Below, piece after piece: positions 32,756 to 42,076 of a stretch of DNA of 64,000 nt (positions are counted from its first letter, which is position 1; every line of letters starts with the position of its first letter). The DNA comes from Candidatus Phosphoribacter baldrii (GTDB lineage Bacteria > Actinomycetota > Actinomycetes > Actinomycetales > Dermatophilaceae): assembly GCA_016704565.1 (NCBI GenBank), contig JADIZV010000002.1, positions 868,001-932,000 of the forward strand, read 5' to 3'. The position numbers and the translations under genes are program-made. The notes below the pieces were generated by a model. The model saw only the letters and a program-made list of their open reading frames with translations. It was not told the DNA's origin and ran no database searches.

Positions 32756-33492
32756 AAGCCCAACCGCAACAACAGGCTCGGCTCATCGAGGTCCAGCAGC
32801 TTGACACCCGGCTCGACCAGCTCGCTCACGCGCGCAGGAGCCTGCCCGCCCTGACTCGTCTGGCGGCGCTTGAGCAGCAGCAGGCGACCCTCGACCGTGA
32901 CCTCGCCCTGGCCCGGACCGCGCTCTCGGATGTCCAGCGCGAGGTTGACAAGGCCGAGGCCGATGTTGCACTCGTGCGCGCTCGCGCCGCCCGTGACCAA
33001 GCCCGCCTCGACTCGGGCACCGGGACCCCCAAGGACCTGCAGGCGTTGCAGAACGAGCTGGTCTCGTTGGCCCGTCGACAGGGCGACCTTGAGGAGATCG
33101 AGCTTGAGGTCATGGAGCGGGCCGAGGCCCTCGAGTCCGACGTCGCCGCGTTGGAGAAGCAGAGGGCAGCGCTCGAGGCTGACCTCACGACGGTCCGCGC
33201 CGAGCGGGACGCGGCGTTCGCCGAGTTCGACGCCGAGGCGACCGAGGTGAGCGGCCGGCGCAACGTTGTAGCCCCCGAGGTGGGCGAGGACCTGCTGGCT
33301 CTCTATGCCAAGATCCGGACCGGAGCCGGCGGGATCGGCGCTGCCGAGCTGAAGCAACGCCGTTGTGGCGGGTGCCGATTGGAGCTCAACCAGGTCGATC
33401 TGTCGCGCATCAAGGCGGCCCCGGTCGACGAGGTCATCCGCTGTGAGGAGTGCCGTCGGATTCTCGTGCGCTCGCCCGAATCCGGGCTGTAG
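32752..33492 (+). CDS. Coiled-coil C4-type zinc ribbon protein
   Basis: 246 aa. Long coiled coil (about 5-175) followed by the zinc ribbon CGGCRLELNQVDL ... CEECRRILV. Family conserved in actinobacteria between Nif3 and RNase H/phosphatase genes; no defined function. The only start that gives the whole coiled coil is CTG at 32752, which has GGAGG 7 nt upstream and overlaps the Nif3 TGA. No ATG, GTG or TTG is found in frame nearby. Confidence 0.82.
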   Translation: MKAQPQQQARLIEVQQLDTRLDQLAHARRSLPALTRLAALEQQQATLDRDLALARTALSDVQREVDKAEADVALVRARAARDQARLDSGTGTPKDLQALQNELVSLARRQGDLEEIELEVMERAEALESDVAALEKQRAALEADLTTVRAERDAAFAEFDAEATEVSGRRNVVAPEVGEDLLALYAKIRTGAGGIGAAELKQRRCGGCRLELNQVDLSRIKAAPVDEVIRCEECRRILVRSPESGL

Positions 33493-33494
33493 GC

Positions 33495-34640
33495 GTGCCC
33501 AGACGACTCATCGTCGAAGCCGACGGCGGCTCGCGGGGCAACCCGGGGGTGGCGGGCTTCGGGGCGCTGGTCCGCGACGCGGCGACGGGCGCGGTGCTGC
33601 TCGAACGCGCCGAACCGCTCGGCCTCGCGAGCAACAATGTCGCGGAGTATGCCGGTCTGCTCGCCGGACTGGAGGGTGCCCTTCGGCTCGACCCGGCTCC
33701 CGACGTCGAGGTCCGAATGGACTCCAAACTGGTCGTCGAGCAGATGTCCGGGCGCTGGAAGATCAAGCACGAAGACATGAAGCGCCTGGCCGGTGAGTGC
33801 CAGAGCGTGGTCCGGCGGATCCTGGCCGGCGGTGGCCGGGTCCGCTACACGTGGATCCCGCGCGAGCAGAACAAGGCCGCCGACGCCCTGTCCAACCATG
33901 CGATGGACGGCAAGAGCATCGACCGCGAGCCCGATGCCAGGGATCTCACGGCGAGGCCCGTCGAGGCGGCAGACCGTCAGGTCATCGCCCGGATGGATTC
34001 CGGGACCTCGGCCAGCCTCGTCGGTGAGGCCCGGATCATCCTGATCCGCCATGGCGTCACCGACTTCACCGTTTCGGGCCGCCTCGACGGCCGCGGTGGC
34101 GCCAACCCCGAGCTCAACGCCGAGGGGGTGCGCCAAGCTGACGCCGTCGCCCGGATCATCCCTGACCTGGTGGGAGATCAACCCGCCCGGGTGATCACCT
34201 CGTCGCTGCGACGGACCCAGATGACCGGTGCAGCCGTCGCCGCCGCGCTGGGCGTGACCCCCGAATTGCAGCCGGACTGGGACGAACGGTCGTTCGGCGA
34301 GTGGGATGGCCTGACCCTGGCTCAGATCAACGAGCGGCACCCGGCCAAGCTGGCGCGGATGCGGATGGACGCGGCATACCCTCCGCCGGGAGGCGAGTCC
34401 CGCGCGGCGGTGGCCGAACGGGTGACCCGCGCGTTCGAGGAGATCGCCACCGCCCCGGGGACGGTCGTCGTCGTCACCAGCCGGGTGCCGATCCTCGTGG
34501 TCCTGAGTCAGAGCCTGCAGATCCCGGCCGAGCGGTTCTGGGCCCTGCAGACCGAACCGGCGTCGGTGAGCATCGTCTGCCGGTGGCCGGACGGCAACGT
34601 GTCCGTGCCGCTGGTCAACCGGACCGACCACCTGCGCTGA
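33495..34640 (+). CDS. Bifunctional RNase HI / histidine-phosphatase-domain protein
   Basis: 381 aa. RNase HI domain (1-140) with all four acidic residues visible: VEADGGSRGNPG, NNVAEYAGLLAGLE, MDSKLVV and NKAADALSN. The phosphoglycerate-mutase/CobC domain (about 175-381) has RHGVTDF and ERSFGEWDG. The second catalytic His, normally in a VVSHVTPI-type motif, is absent: the sequence reads VVTSRVPIL. The RNase H part should be active; the phosphatase part may not be. GTG start 3 nt after the zinc-ribbon stop. Overlaps yaaA tail to tail by 26 nt. Confidence 0.85.
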   Translation: MPRRLIVEADGGSRGNPGVAGFGALVRDAATGAVLLERAEPLGLASNNVAEYAGLLAGLEGALRLDPAPDVEVRMDSKLVVEQMSGRWKIKHEDMKRLAGECQSVVRRILAGGGRVRYTWIPREQNKAADALSNHAMDGKSIDREPDARDLTARPVEAADRQVIARMDSGTSASLVGEARIILIRHGVTDFTVSGRLDGRGGANPELNAEGVRQADAVARIIPDLVGDQPARVITSSLRRTQMTGAAVAAALGVTPELQPDWDERSFGEWDGLTLAQINERHPAKLARMRMDAAYPPPGGESRAAVAERVTRAFEEIATAPGTVVVVTSRVPILVVLSQSLQIPAERFWALQTEPASVSIVCRWPDGNVSVPLVNRTDHLR

Positions 34641-35376
34641 CATCGAGCAACCACGGCTGGCCCGCCCGCGCGGGTGAACTCAACGCCACCTGGAAGCCCG
34701 ATGCCGTCAGCATCGCCGCCAAGTCGGCGGGATGCCGCGGATCCTGGGCGCTCTCACACACTGCCCGCGCCACCAGGCCGCGGGTGTGTTTGGCCAGGTG
34801 ACTGACCCCCGGCACGCGGACGTGCACCCAACGCTGCGCGAGCGGACCCGTGGGAGTCCACGCGGCGGCATACGAGGTGGATCGGCAGTCGAGCACGAGG
34901 CCGCGGCCGACCTCGCCCGGGAGCACCTCACTCAGCGGACCGCGCCACGCGGGCGCCAGCCGCCCCACACCCGGCAGGTCCACGCCCATCGAGAGCCGGT
35001 ATGCCGGGATCCGGTCACCGATGCGCACCGCGCCGAACAGCGCCGACACGATGAGCAGACGGCGGGCGGCCCGGCGGCGGGCGCCCGCGTCGAGGGAGCC
35101 AAGGTCGAGGGCGTCATAGAGGACGCCGGTGTAGATCGCCCCCGCTGGAGCCGTCGGGGCGCTGACGAGGCGGGTGTTGCGGACCACTTGCGCTGCCAAC
35201 CCAGCAGAGACCCCGAGGATCGCTGCGGCGTCTGGGCGGGCACTGACGGCGGTCAGGGCCGCAAGCACCGTATGCCGGGTGGTCGCCAACGCCGGGAAGG
35301 ACAGGGTGCTCAGGTCCAGCGGCCGCCCACGGCTGGGTTCGTGCTTGGTCTCCGACGGGGGCAACAGGACGATCAC
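34615..35376 (-). CDS. yaaA: YaaA-family peroxide stress protein
   Basis: 253 aa (UPF0246). N-terminal LLPPSETK, then SALFGAVRIGDRIPAYRLSMG and the late HLAKHTRGLVAR are family signatures. YaaA limits free iron and oxidative damage in E. coli; here this is by homology. Its 3' end overlaps the RNase H gene by 26 nt; 39 nt separate its start from hisF on the other strand. Confidence 0.8.
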   Translation of the reverse strand: MIVLLPPSETKHEPSRGRPLDLSTLSFPALATTRHTVLAALTAVSARPDAAAILGVSAGLAAQVVRNTRLVSAPTAPAGAIYTGVLYDALDLGSLDAGARRRAARRLLIVSALFGAVRIGDRIPAYRLSMGVDLPGVGRLAPAWRGPLSEVLPGEVGRGLVLDCRSTSYAAAWTPTGPLAQRWVHVRVPGVSHLAKHTRGLVARAVCESAQDPRHPADLAAMLTASGFQVALSSPARAGQPWLLDVSAGGRSG

Positions 35377-35415
35377 CGGGCCAGCCTAGGGTTCGCGGCC
35401 AACTAGATTGGGCGG

Positions 35416-36189
35416 GTGACCGTTGCCACGAGAGTGATCGCCTGCCTCGATGTCGACGCCGGACGGGTCGTCAAAGGCGTGCACTTCGCCAACCTTCGTG
35501 ACGCGGGTGACCCCGTCGAGTTGGCCCGCAGCTATGACGCCCAAGGGATCGACGAGCTGACCTTTCTCGACGTCACCGCGAGCAGTGGTGATCGCTCGAC
35601 GACCTACGACGTCGTGCGCCGCACCGCGGAGCAGGTCTTCATCCCGCTCACGGTCGGCGGGGGAGTCCGCAGCGTGGCCGACGTCGATCGGCTCTTGCGC
35701 GAGGGGGCAGACAAGGTCGGGGTCAACACGGCGGCGCTGACCCGTCCCGAGCTGATCGCCGAGATCGCCGACCGGTTCGGCTCTCAGGTCCTCGTCCTGT
35801 CCGCCGACGTCCGCCGACGCCGCAACCCCGACGGCTCCCTGGCGGGTGGCTTCGTCATGACGACCCACGGGGGTCGCGTCCCGGTCGACCAGGACGCCGT
35901 TGCCTGGTGCGCTCGCGCCGCCGAGTTGGGCGCCGGGGAGATCCTGCTCAACTCGATGGATGCCGACGGCACCAAGGACGGGTTCGACCTCGAGCTCATC
36001 AAGGCGGTGCGAGCCGAGGTGAGCATCCCGGTCATCGCGTCCGGTGGCGCGGGGAAGCCCGAGCATTTCGCCCCTGCCGTTCGCGCCGGCGCCGACGCGG
36101 TCCTTGCGGCCAGTGTCTTCCACTTCGGGGCGCTCACGGTGGCCGACGTCAAGGCCGCCCTGCGCGCCGACAGGATCGAGGTCCGATGA
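35416..36189 (+). CDS. hisF: Imidazole glycerol phosphate synthase, cyclase subunit
   Basis: 257 aa TIM barrel. Catalytic Asp residues in ACLDVDAG (about 11) and VLSADVRRR (about 130). Phosphate-binding segments VGGGVRS and ASGGAGKPEHF. Partner HisH is not in the window. GTG start. Stop overlaps the next ATG by 4 nt. Confidence 0.93.
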   Translation: MTVATRVIACLDVDAGRVVKGVHFANLRDAGDPVELARSYDAQGIDELTFLDVTASSGDRSTTYDVVRRTAEQVFIPLTVGGGVRSVADVDRLLREGADKVGVNTAALTRPELIAEIADRFGSQVLVLSADVRRRRNPDGSLAGGFVMTTHGGRVPVDQDAVAWCARAAELGAGEILLNSMDADGTKDGFDLELIKAVRAEVSIPVIASGGAGKPEHFAPAVRAGADAVLAASVFHFGALTVADVKAALRADRIEVR

Positions 36190-36824
36190 GCTCCGAACCC
36201 GATCGGGAGCCCACCCTCTGGGAGCAGAAGCTGGCGGTCGAGCCCGGCCACTCGGCCTGGTACGTCAAGCGATTCCGCCGTCTGGCCGCAGACGGCGTCG
36301 ACATCGTCGGCGAGGCTCGCACCGTCGATGCGATGCTCGATCGTCGCTCCCGAGTGCTCGACGCAGGCTGCGGGCCGGGCCGGGTCGGCGGCCACCTGCA
36401 CACGGTCGGCCATGCGGTCGTCGGGATCGACATCGACCCAGTGCTCATCGAGGCGGCCGAGCATGACCACCCCGGCCCGACCTGGCTGGTCGGTGACCTC
36501 TCGACGCTCGATCTGGAGGCGCGCGGCATACCGGAGCCGTTCGACGCCATCGTGTGCGCGGGGAACGTGCTCCCCTTCGCCGCACCGTCCTCGCGCGGCG
36601 AGATCCTGCGCCGCTTCTGGGAACACCTCGCCCCGGGAGGGCGCGCGATCGTCGGTTTCGGCACCGACCGGGGGTATGCCGTCGACACCTTCCGCGAGCA
36701 CGCCGAGGCGGCGGGCTTCGATGAGGACCTGTTGCTGTCGACCTGGGACCTACGCCCGTACGCCGCTGACTCCGACTTCATCGTCGCGATCCTGCGCCGC
36801 GGGGCGGGAGCGCCCTCGGTTTGA
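36186..36824 (+). CDS. Class I SAM-dependent methyltransferase
   Basis: 212 aa. SAM motif I VLDAGCGPGRVGGHL (about 57-71), acidic VVGIDIDP, motif IV FDAIVCAGNVLPF, and HLAPGGRAIVGFG. Translationally coupled to hisF (ATGA overlap). Substrate unknown; the frequent hisF linkage in actinobacteria suggests only co-expression. Confidence 0.78.
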   Translation: MSSEPDREPTLWEQKLAVEPGHSAWYVKRFRRLAADGVDIVGEARTVDAMLDRRSRVLDAGCGPGRVGGHLHTVGHAVVGIDIDPVLIEAAEHDHPGPTWLVGDLSTLDLEARGIPEPFDAIVCAGNVLPFAAPSSRGEILRRFWEHLAPGGRAIVGFGTDRGYAVDTFREHAEAAGFDEDLLLSTWDLRPYAADSDFIVAILRRGAGAPSV

Positions 36825-36853
36825 GGGGTCGCCGGGTGAGGGAGAATGGGCGC

Positions 36854-38017
36854 ATGTCCGTCGCCCTCGGTATGCCGTCCGTGCCCTCGCAGCCCGTCAT
36901 CGCCCCGCGGCGGCCCTCGCGCACAATCCAGGTCGGCAAGGTGGCCGTCGGAGGTGATGCGCCGATCTCGGTGCAGTCGATGTGCACGACGCTGACGGCC
37001 GACGTCAACGCGACTTTGCAACAGATCGCCGAGCTCACGGCGGCCGGGTGCGACATCGTCCGGGTGGCCTGCCCGAGCCAGGACGACGCCGACGCACTCT
37101 CGGCCATCGCCCGCAAGAGCCAGATCCCGGTCATCGCGGACATCCACTTCCAGCCCAAGTATGTGTATGCCGCCATCGACGCCGGATGTGCGGCCGTGCG
37201 GGTCAACCCCGGGAACATCCGACAGTTCGACGACCAGGTCGGTGAGATCGCCAGGCGCGCCAAGGCCGCCGGTGTGTCGATCCGGATCGGCGTCAACGCC
37301 GGGAGCCTGGACAAGCGGTTGCTGGAGAAGTACGGCAAGGCCACGCCCGAGGCGCTCGTCGAGTCGGCCGTCTGGGAGGCGAGCCTGTTCGAGGAGCACG
37401 ACTTCCACGACTTCAAGATCTCGGTCAAGCACAACGACCCGGTGATCATGGTCAAGGCCTACGAGTTGCTCGCCGAGCGCGGCGACTGGCCGTTGCACCT
37501 CGGGGTGACCGAGGCCGGCCCGGCGTTCCAGGGGACGATCAAGTCGGCCGTGGCCTTCGGGGCGCTGCTCTCGCGCGGGATCGGCGACACGATCCGGGTG
37601 TCGCTGTCGGCGCCTCCGGTGGAGGAGGTCAAGGTCGGCAACCAGATCCTGCAGTCGCTGGGTCTCAAGCCGCGCAAGCTCGAGATCGTGTCCTGTCCGT
37701 CGTGTGGGCGGGCGCAGGTCGACGTCTACACGTTGGCCGACCAGGTGACCGCCGGTCTCGAAGGGCTGACGGTGCCGCTGCGGGTGGCCGTCATGGGGTG
37801 TGTCGTCAACGGGCCCGGCGAGGCGCGCGAGGCCGACCTCGGAGTCGCGTCCGGCAACGGCAAGGGCCAGATCTTCGTCAAAGGACAGGTCATCAAGACC
37901 GTGCCTGAGAGCCAGATCGTCGAGACCCTCATCGAGGAGGCCATGCGTCTGGCCGAGGAGATGGGTCAGCAGGTCGACGGCGATGAGGCAGGCGCGCCGA
38001 CGGTCACGGTCGGCTGA
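36854..38017 (+). CDS. ispG: 4-hydroxy-3-methylbut-2-enyl diphosphate synthase
   Basis: 387 aa, penultimate step of the MEP isoprenoid pathway. The 4Fe-4S Cys ligands are in SCPSCGRAQ and MGCVVNGPGEA. IADIHFQPKYVY and VRVNPGNI mark the TIM barrel. ATG with GGGAG upstream. Followed by a DUF4081-GNAT gene, the same order as in mycobacteria. Confidence 0.93.
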   Translation: MSVALGMPSVPSQPVIAPRRPSRTIQVGKVAVGGDAPISVQSMCTTLTADVNATLQQIAELTAAGCDIVRVACPSQDDADALSAIARKSQIPVIADIHFQPKYVYAAIDAGCAAVRVNPGNIRQFDDQVGEIARRAKAAGVSIRIGVNAGSLDKRLLEKYGKATPEALVESAVWEASLFEEHDFHDFKISVKHNDPVIMVKAYELLAERGDWPLHLGVTEAGPAFQGTIKSAVAFGALLSRGIGDTIRVSLSAPPVEEVKVGNQILQSLGLKPRKLEIVSCPSCGRAQVDVYTLADQVTAGLEGLTVPLRVAVMGCVVNGPGEAREADLGVASGNGKGQIFVKGQVIKTVPESQIVETLIEEAMRLAEEMGQQVDGDEAGAPTVTVG

Positions 38018-38122
38018 AGGCCCGCCCGCATCGGCCCGTCTTGAGGTATTCCGGCAACGCGGGGTGACGGCGGATCATCTCGATCGGGTCAAAGTGGTCG
38101 TCGACATGGCACTCTGTATGCC

Positions 38123-38971
38123 GTGCTGCGCACCCACACCTCAGCGCGGGCCTTGACGCCTGCGGACCGCGATGAGGCGTTGGCGTTGTGTGCCCGTGAC
38201 CCCGCCGCGAATTGCTTTGTCGCCGGTCGAATTGAGGAAGGCGCCCTGCACTCGATGCCCGGCGCGCTGATTGGCGTGCCTGGTGAGGATGGCTCGCTGC
38301 GCGCGCTCGCCTGGGCCTCGGCGAACCTCGTTCCAGTCGAATGCGACCGCGGTGCTGTCGACGCTATCGCCCACAAGGTGCGGCGCTGGCGTCGACAATG
38401 CGCATCGATCTTCGGGCCGATTGACCCGGTCGCCGGGCTCTGGGAGCGCCTCGGCCCCACGTGGGGACCCGCCCGGACGATTCGCCGCGAGCAACTGCTC
38501 ATGTCGACCGCTGTCGATCCGGGCGACTGGGGGCTCACGATTGACGAACGGGTGCGCCCCGCACGCGTCGACGAGGTGGACCTTGTCCTGCCAGCCTCCG
38601 CCGCGATGTTCACCGAGGAGATCGGCTATCCGCCGTTCATCGGCTCATCGACCAACTACCGGTCGGTGGTTGCGGGCCTGGTTCGCCTCGGTCGGACCTT
38701 CGTCTGGGTGGAGGGTGGCCGGGTGTTGTTCAAGGCCGACGTCGGCTCTGTCGGCGTGGACGCCGCGCAGATCCAGGGCGTCTGGCTGGCGCCGCACCTG
38801 CGGGGCCGGGGCCTGGCCACCCCGCTGATGGCCGCCGTCACGTCGGCGATCCTGCAGGGCATCGCCTCCGAGGCCACGCTCTATGTCAACGACTTCAACA
38901 TCGCCGCGATCGCCACGTATGAGGCGATCGGCTTCCGTCGGGTCGGCACCTTCGCGACCATCCTGCTCTGA
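38123..38971 (+). CDS. DUF4081 plus GNAT acetyltransferase
   Basis: 282 aa. N-terminal DUF4081 (1-115: ALCARDPAANCFVAGRIEEG), C-terminal GNAT domain with acetyl-CoA loop IQGVWLAPHLRGRGLATPLM and late YVNDFNIAAIATYEAIGF. Family conserved next to ispG in actinobacteria; the acetylated substrate is unknown. GTG start inside a GTATGCC-containing stretch. Confidence 0.8.
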   Translation: MLRTHTSARALTPADRDEALALCARDPAANCFVAGRIEEGALHSMPGALIGVPGEDGSLRALAWASANLVPVECDRGAVDAIAHKVRRWRRQCASIFGPIDPVAGLWERLGPTWGPARTIRREQLLMSTAVDPGDWGLTIDERVRPARVDEVDLVLPASAAMFTEEIGYPPFIGSSTNYRSVVAGLVRLGRTFVWVEGGRVLFKADVGSVGVDAAQIQGVWLAPHLRGRGLATPLMAAVTSAILQGIASEATLYVNDFNIAAIATYEAIGFRRVGTFATILL

Positions 38972-39130
38972 GGCGCGGCCCGCTTGAGTGCGTGCGTGAC
39001 AGCGTGCGCTCGCAGGGGTGATCGCACCGCTGATCGCACACCGTCATGCCCGCGCATGACCCGCCGACAGCAGCAGCGCTCGCTCGGGCGAACCCGGCGC
39101 CCCGCATCGACCTCGCGGGGGTGGCGCCCG
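38972..39130. other. Convergent intergenic stretch, no gene seen
   Basis: Between the GNAT gene and the esterase remnant. Short GCGTGC/GATCGCAC repeats occur but I see no clear hairpin terminator, motif copy or gene. Confidence 0.5.
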
Positions 39131-40019
39131 TCAGCGCCCAGGACCCAGCAAGAAGCGCATCGCCTCGGGAAGCCTGGCCGCCCAGGCTGTTTCGTGGTGT
39201 CGACCCTCAGGGTCGGCGACGAACTTCAGGTCAACCTGCGACTGGCGAGCCAGCAGGTCCGCAGCCCGTCGGGCATCGAGCTCATACCGGCTCGGCAAGC
39301 CCGACACCTCCGGCGACTCCTGCCCGCCGATGTCGAGATAGATCCGCCCGGATGGCAGATCCGACGCCAGTGCCTCGACGCTGTCCGGGCCCAACACCCA
39401 GAAGGCCGGCGAGAACACTCCAGCCGCGCCAAAGACCTCGGGTCGCTGCCGGTAAGCGAGCAGGCTGATGATCCCGCCCAGCGATGACCCGCCGACCGTC
39501 GTGTGCTCGCGCCCGGTCAGCGTGCGGAACGACGCGTCGACCAGCGGCTTGACGACATCGCACACCCAGTCGACGTATGCCGCCCCCTGACCCGGCACTC
39601 GTCCCCGCTCGCTGGCTGCCTCCACACCGATCGCGCGCGCCAGGTCCGGCTCGATGTCGCACCAAGGCGTGTACTCCAGCACCCGGTCAGCCCCGGCGTT
39701 CGGGATGCCGACGACGATGGCGTCCAGCCCTTCGTCGTGCAGGGCGGTCATCGTCTCGTCGACCTCCCACTCACCTGGCTCGATGTGCATCGACGGATCG
39801 TCGGTCTCGGCCTTGAGATGGCGGTCGAAGAGCGAGTGCCCGTCCTGCAGATAGACCACGGGATAGCGTCGGCTCGCCGTCCGACTCATAGCCCGGCGGC
39901 AGCCAGGCATAGAGCTCCCGAGTGCGCCCGGGCACGGGGCCGGGCACGGCGGCATACACCCGCAGATCCCCGACCACGGTGTTGGGGGAGCGGTCGTAGG
40001 GGCGCCAGGCGGAGGTCAC
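39131..40019 (-). pseudogene. Esterase (alpha/beta hydrolase, esterase-D/IroE-like) split by a frameshift
   Basis: The N-terminus (from GTG 40019: VTSAWRPYDRSPNTVVGDLRVYAA in pieces, ending LPPGYESDGEP) is in one frame. The rest (RYPVVYLQDGHSLFD onward) is in another. Deleting one base near 39869 restores a continuous protein of about 295 residues. The catalytic region TVGGSSLGGIISLL (Ser) and the late HHETAW (His) are intact in the second frame. Could be a real inactivating mutation or an assembly error. Divergent from the amylase gene. Confidence 0.65.
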
Positions 40020-40041
40020 CCGCCAAAGGTAACCTGCCAGC

Positions 40042-41517
40042 ATGCGCTCTCCCGCCCCCGTCAGCCGGTATGCCGCCCGCCTCGGCGCCCTCGCCGCCGC
40101 GGCTCTCGCACTGGTGGCCGGGTGCACGGTCGGCACCGGCGCTGGCGGCACCGGCGCGACGACCCGGACGGAGCTCGAACGGGACACGGTCGTCAACCTC
40201 TTCCAGTGGAACTGGAAGTCGGTCGCCGCCGAGTGTCCGCGGCTGGCCAAGGTCGGGTATGCCGGCGTGCAGGTCTCGCCCGCGCAGGAGCATGCCCAGG
40301 TCGTCAACAACCCGTGGTGGGTGGACTACCAGCCGGTCAGCTATCAGATCGCCAGCCGCCGAGGTGACCGGGCGGCATACGCAGCGATGGTCCAGGCGTG
40401 CCACGCGGTGGGGGTGAAGATCTACGCCGACGCGGTGATCAACCACATGGCAGGCGGCGACTCGGGCGTGGGCTGGGCGGGGTCGGCGTGGACGCACTAC
40501 GACTACCCGGGGATCTATCAGACCCAGGACTTCCACCACTGCGGGATCGCCCCCAACGACGACATCGCCGACTACCAGAACCGGGCCCAGGTGCAGACCT
40601 GCGAGCTGGTCAACCTCGCCGACCTGGACACCGGCTCGGACTACGTGCGGGGGAGGATCGCGGCATACCTCAACGACCTCATCGCGCTGGGAGTGGACGG
40701 CTTCCGCGTCGACGCGGTGAAGCACATGTCGGCCGACGACGTGGCCGCGATCATGGGGCGGCTCAGCAAGCCCGTCGAGCGCTACTACGAGGTGATCGAC
40801 AAGGGCGGTGAGCCGATCTCGATGACCGAATACACGGGGTCAGGCAAGGTGCTGGTGTTCAGCTATGGCGACGAGGTCGGGTCGGCGTTCCAGTGGGGCA
40901 AGATCGCGACGCTGCGCAATCTCGCTGGGGGAGTGGACGGCACGGTCGCGCGGGTCTTCCTCGACAACCACGACACCCAACGGCACGGGGGTGCCCAGGT
41001 GCTCACCCACAAACAGCCGCGGCTCTATGCGCTGGCCAACGTCTTCATGCTCGCCTGGCCCTACGGCGAGCCCACGGTGATGTCGTCGTACTCGTTCACC
41101 GACCCCGATGCCGGGCCGGCATCGACCGACCAGAGCGGGACGACCAAGGACACCGCCTGCGGCTCGGACGCATGGGAATGCGAGCACCGCTGGCAGTCGA
41201 CCGAGGGCATGGTGGGCTTCCACAACGTGGTCAAAGGCACCGGCGTGGAGCTGTGGTGGGAGGACCCGAGCGGCAACTCGGTCGCCTTCGCGCGAGGCGA
41301 CCGCGGGTATGTCATCGTCAACAACGCGACCTCACCGCTCGCGGGTCGCTCCTTCCAATCCCGTATGCCGCCCGGCACCTATTGCGACATCGTCCACGGC
41401 GCGGTGGTTGACGGCAAGTGCACCGGCCCGAGTGTCACCGTGAAGGCGGACGGCTGGTTCACCGCCGATGTCGCCAACCTCGACGCCCTCGCCATCCACG
41501 TCGGCGCGAAGCTGTGA
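40042..41517 (+). CDS. GH13 alpha-amylase lipoprotein
   Basis: 491 aa. Lipobox VAGC at Cys28. GH13 regions: YADAVINHMAG (I), DGFRVDAVKH (II, nucleophile Asp about 221), EVIDKGG (III, acid Glu), VFLDNHDTQRH (IV). The stretch ANVFMLAWPYG and the C-terminal beta domain closely resemble streptomycete-type alpha-amylases (GH13 subfamily 32-like). No starch-binding module. Surface-anchored alpha-glucan hydrolysis is expected. ATG with AGG upstream in the 22-nt divergent gap from the esterase. Confidence 0.88.
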   Translation: MRSPAPVSRYAARLGALAAAALALVAGCTVGTGAGGTGATTRTELERDTVVNLFQWNWKSVAAECPRLAKVGYAGVQVSPAQEHAQVVNNPWWVDYQPVSYQIASRRGDRAAYAAMVQACHAVGVKIYADAVINHMAGGDSGVGWAGSAWTHYDYPGIYQTQDFHHCGIAPNDDIADYQNRAQVQTCELVNLADLDTGSDYVRGRIAAYLNDLIALGVDGFRVDAVKHMSADDVAAIMGRLSKPVERYYEVIDKGGEPISMTEYTGSGKVLVFSYGDEVGSAFQWGKIATLRNLAGGVDGTVARVFLDNHDTQRHGGAQVLTHKQPRLYALANVFMLAWPYGEPTVMSSYSFTDPDAGPASTDQSGTTKDTACGSDAWECEHRWQSTEGMVGFHNVVKGTGVELWWEDPSGNSVAFARGDRGYVIVNNATSPLAGRSFQSRMPPGTYCDIVHGAVVDGKCTGPSVTVKADGWFTADVANLDALAIHVGAKL

Positions 41518-41839
41518 CGGAGTCCGGCGCCGGCGGCAGGCGGGCCCCGCGGGAGCACCTTGGGTGGGCGGGGGGGTCCCCCGCCGTGGTCAAGGGATCT
41601 CCGGCCGTGTCGCAGGCCCAATTGGTTCCTCTGGGCAGGTGGCGCAGGCCCAAGACAAGGACCTCTTGGACCGGATCATGGAAGCTGATCGGATCAGGCA
41701 CACCTCAAGCCGCCTCCGCGCCCTGACTGTCGGGCGGTCGTCTTGCGCAGGAGTTCTGACCACCCCACCCGTCCCGCATGTGGGTCGGGCGTGATCTAGG
41801 TGCATCCCGTTATGGGATTCACCTTGGTATGGTTGTGGG
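41518..41839. other. 322-nt intergenic region before mazEF-like pair
   Basis: No supported gene. Contains an inverted repeat ATCCC-GTTAT-GGGAT (41804-41818) and TATGGT (41828-41833), a -10-like element 6 nt before the antitoxin ATG, so the antitoxin mRNA may be leaderless and autoregulated through the repeat. No GTATGCC copy occurs here. Confidence 0.55.
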
Positions 41840-42073
41840 ATGAGCACCCAGATCGCTGTACGGCTCCCCGAAGATCTGGTCGCGTTCTTGGACGCCTCCG
41901 TGAAGTCCGGGGTCGCGCCCAGCCGGGCCGCCCTGGTGGCCCGCGCGGTGGAACGAGAGATGCGCCGCCAGCGCGCCGAGGGTGATGTGGCCATCCTTCG
42001 GTCGGCGGGAGCCGCTGACGACTTGGACGAGCTGGTTGCCTGGAGTGCCACCCGCGCGGTTGCCGAGGGCTGA
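41840..42073 (+). CDS. Ribbon-helix-helix antitoxin (MazE/CopG-like)
   Basis: 77 aa. N-terminal RHH segment (IAVRLPEDLVAFLDASVKSG ... SRAALVARAVEREMRRQ) for DNA binding; acidic C-terminus (AADDLDELVAW) expected to block the toxin. Three nucleotides separate its stop from the toxin GTG. No ribosome site; see the -10-like element directly upstream. Confidence 0.82.
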   Translation: MSTQIAVRLPEDLVAFLDASVKSGVAPSRAALVARAVEREMRRQRAEGDVAILRSAGAADDLDELVAWSATRAVAEG

Positions 42074-42076
42074 CGG

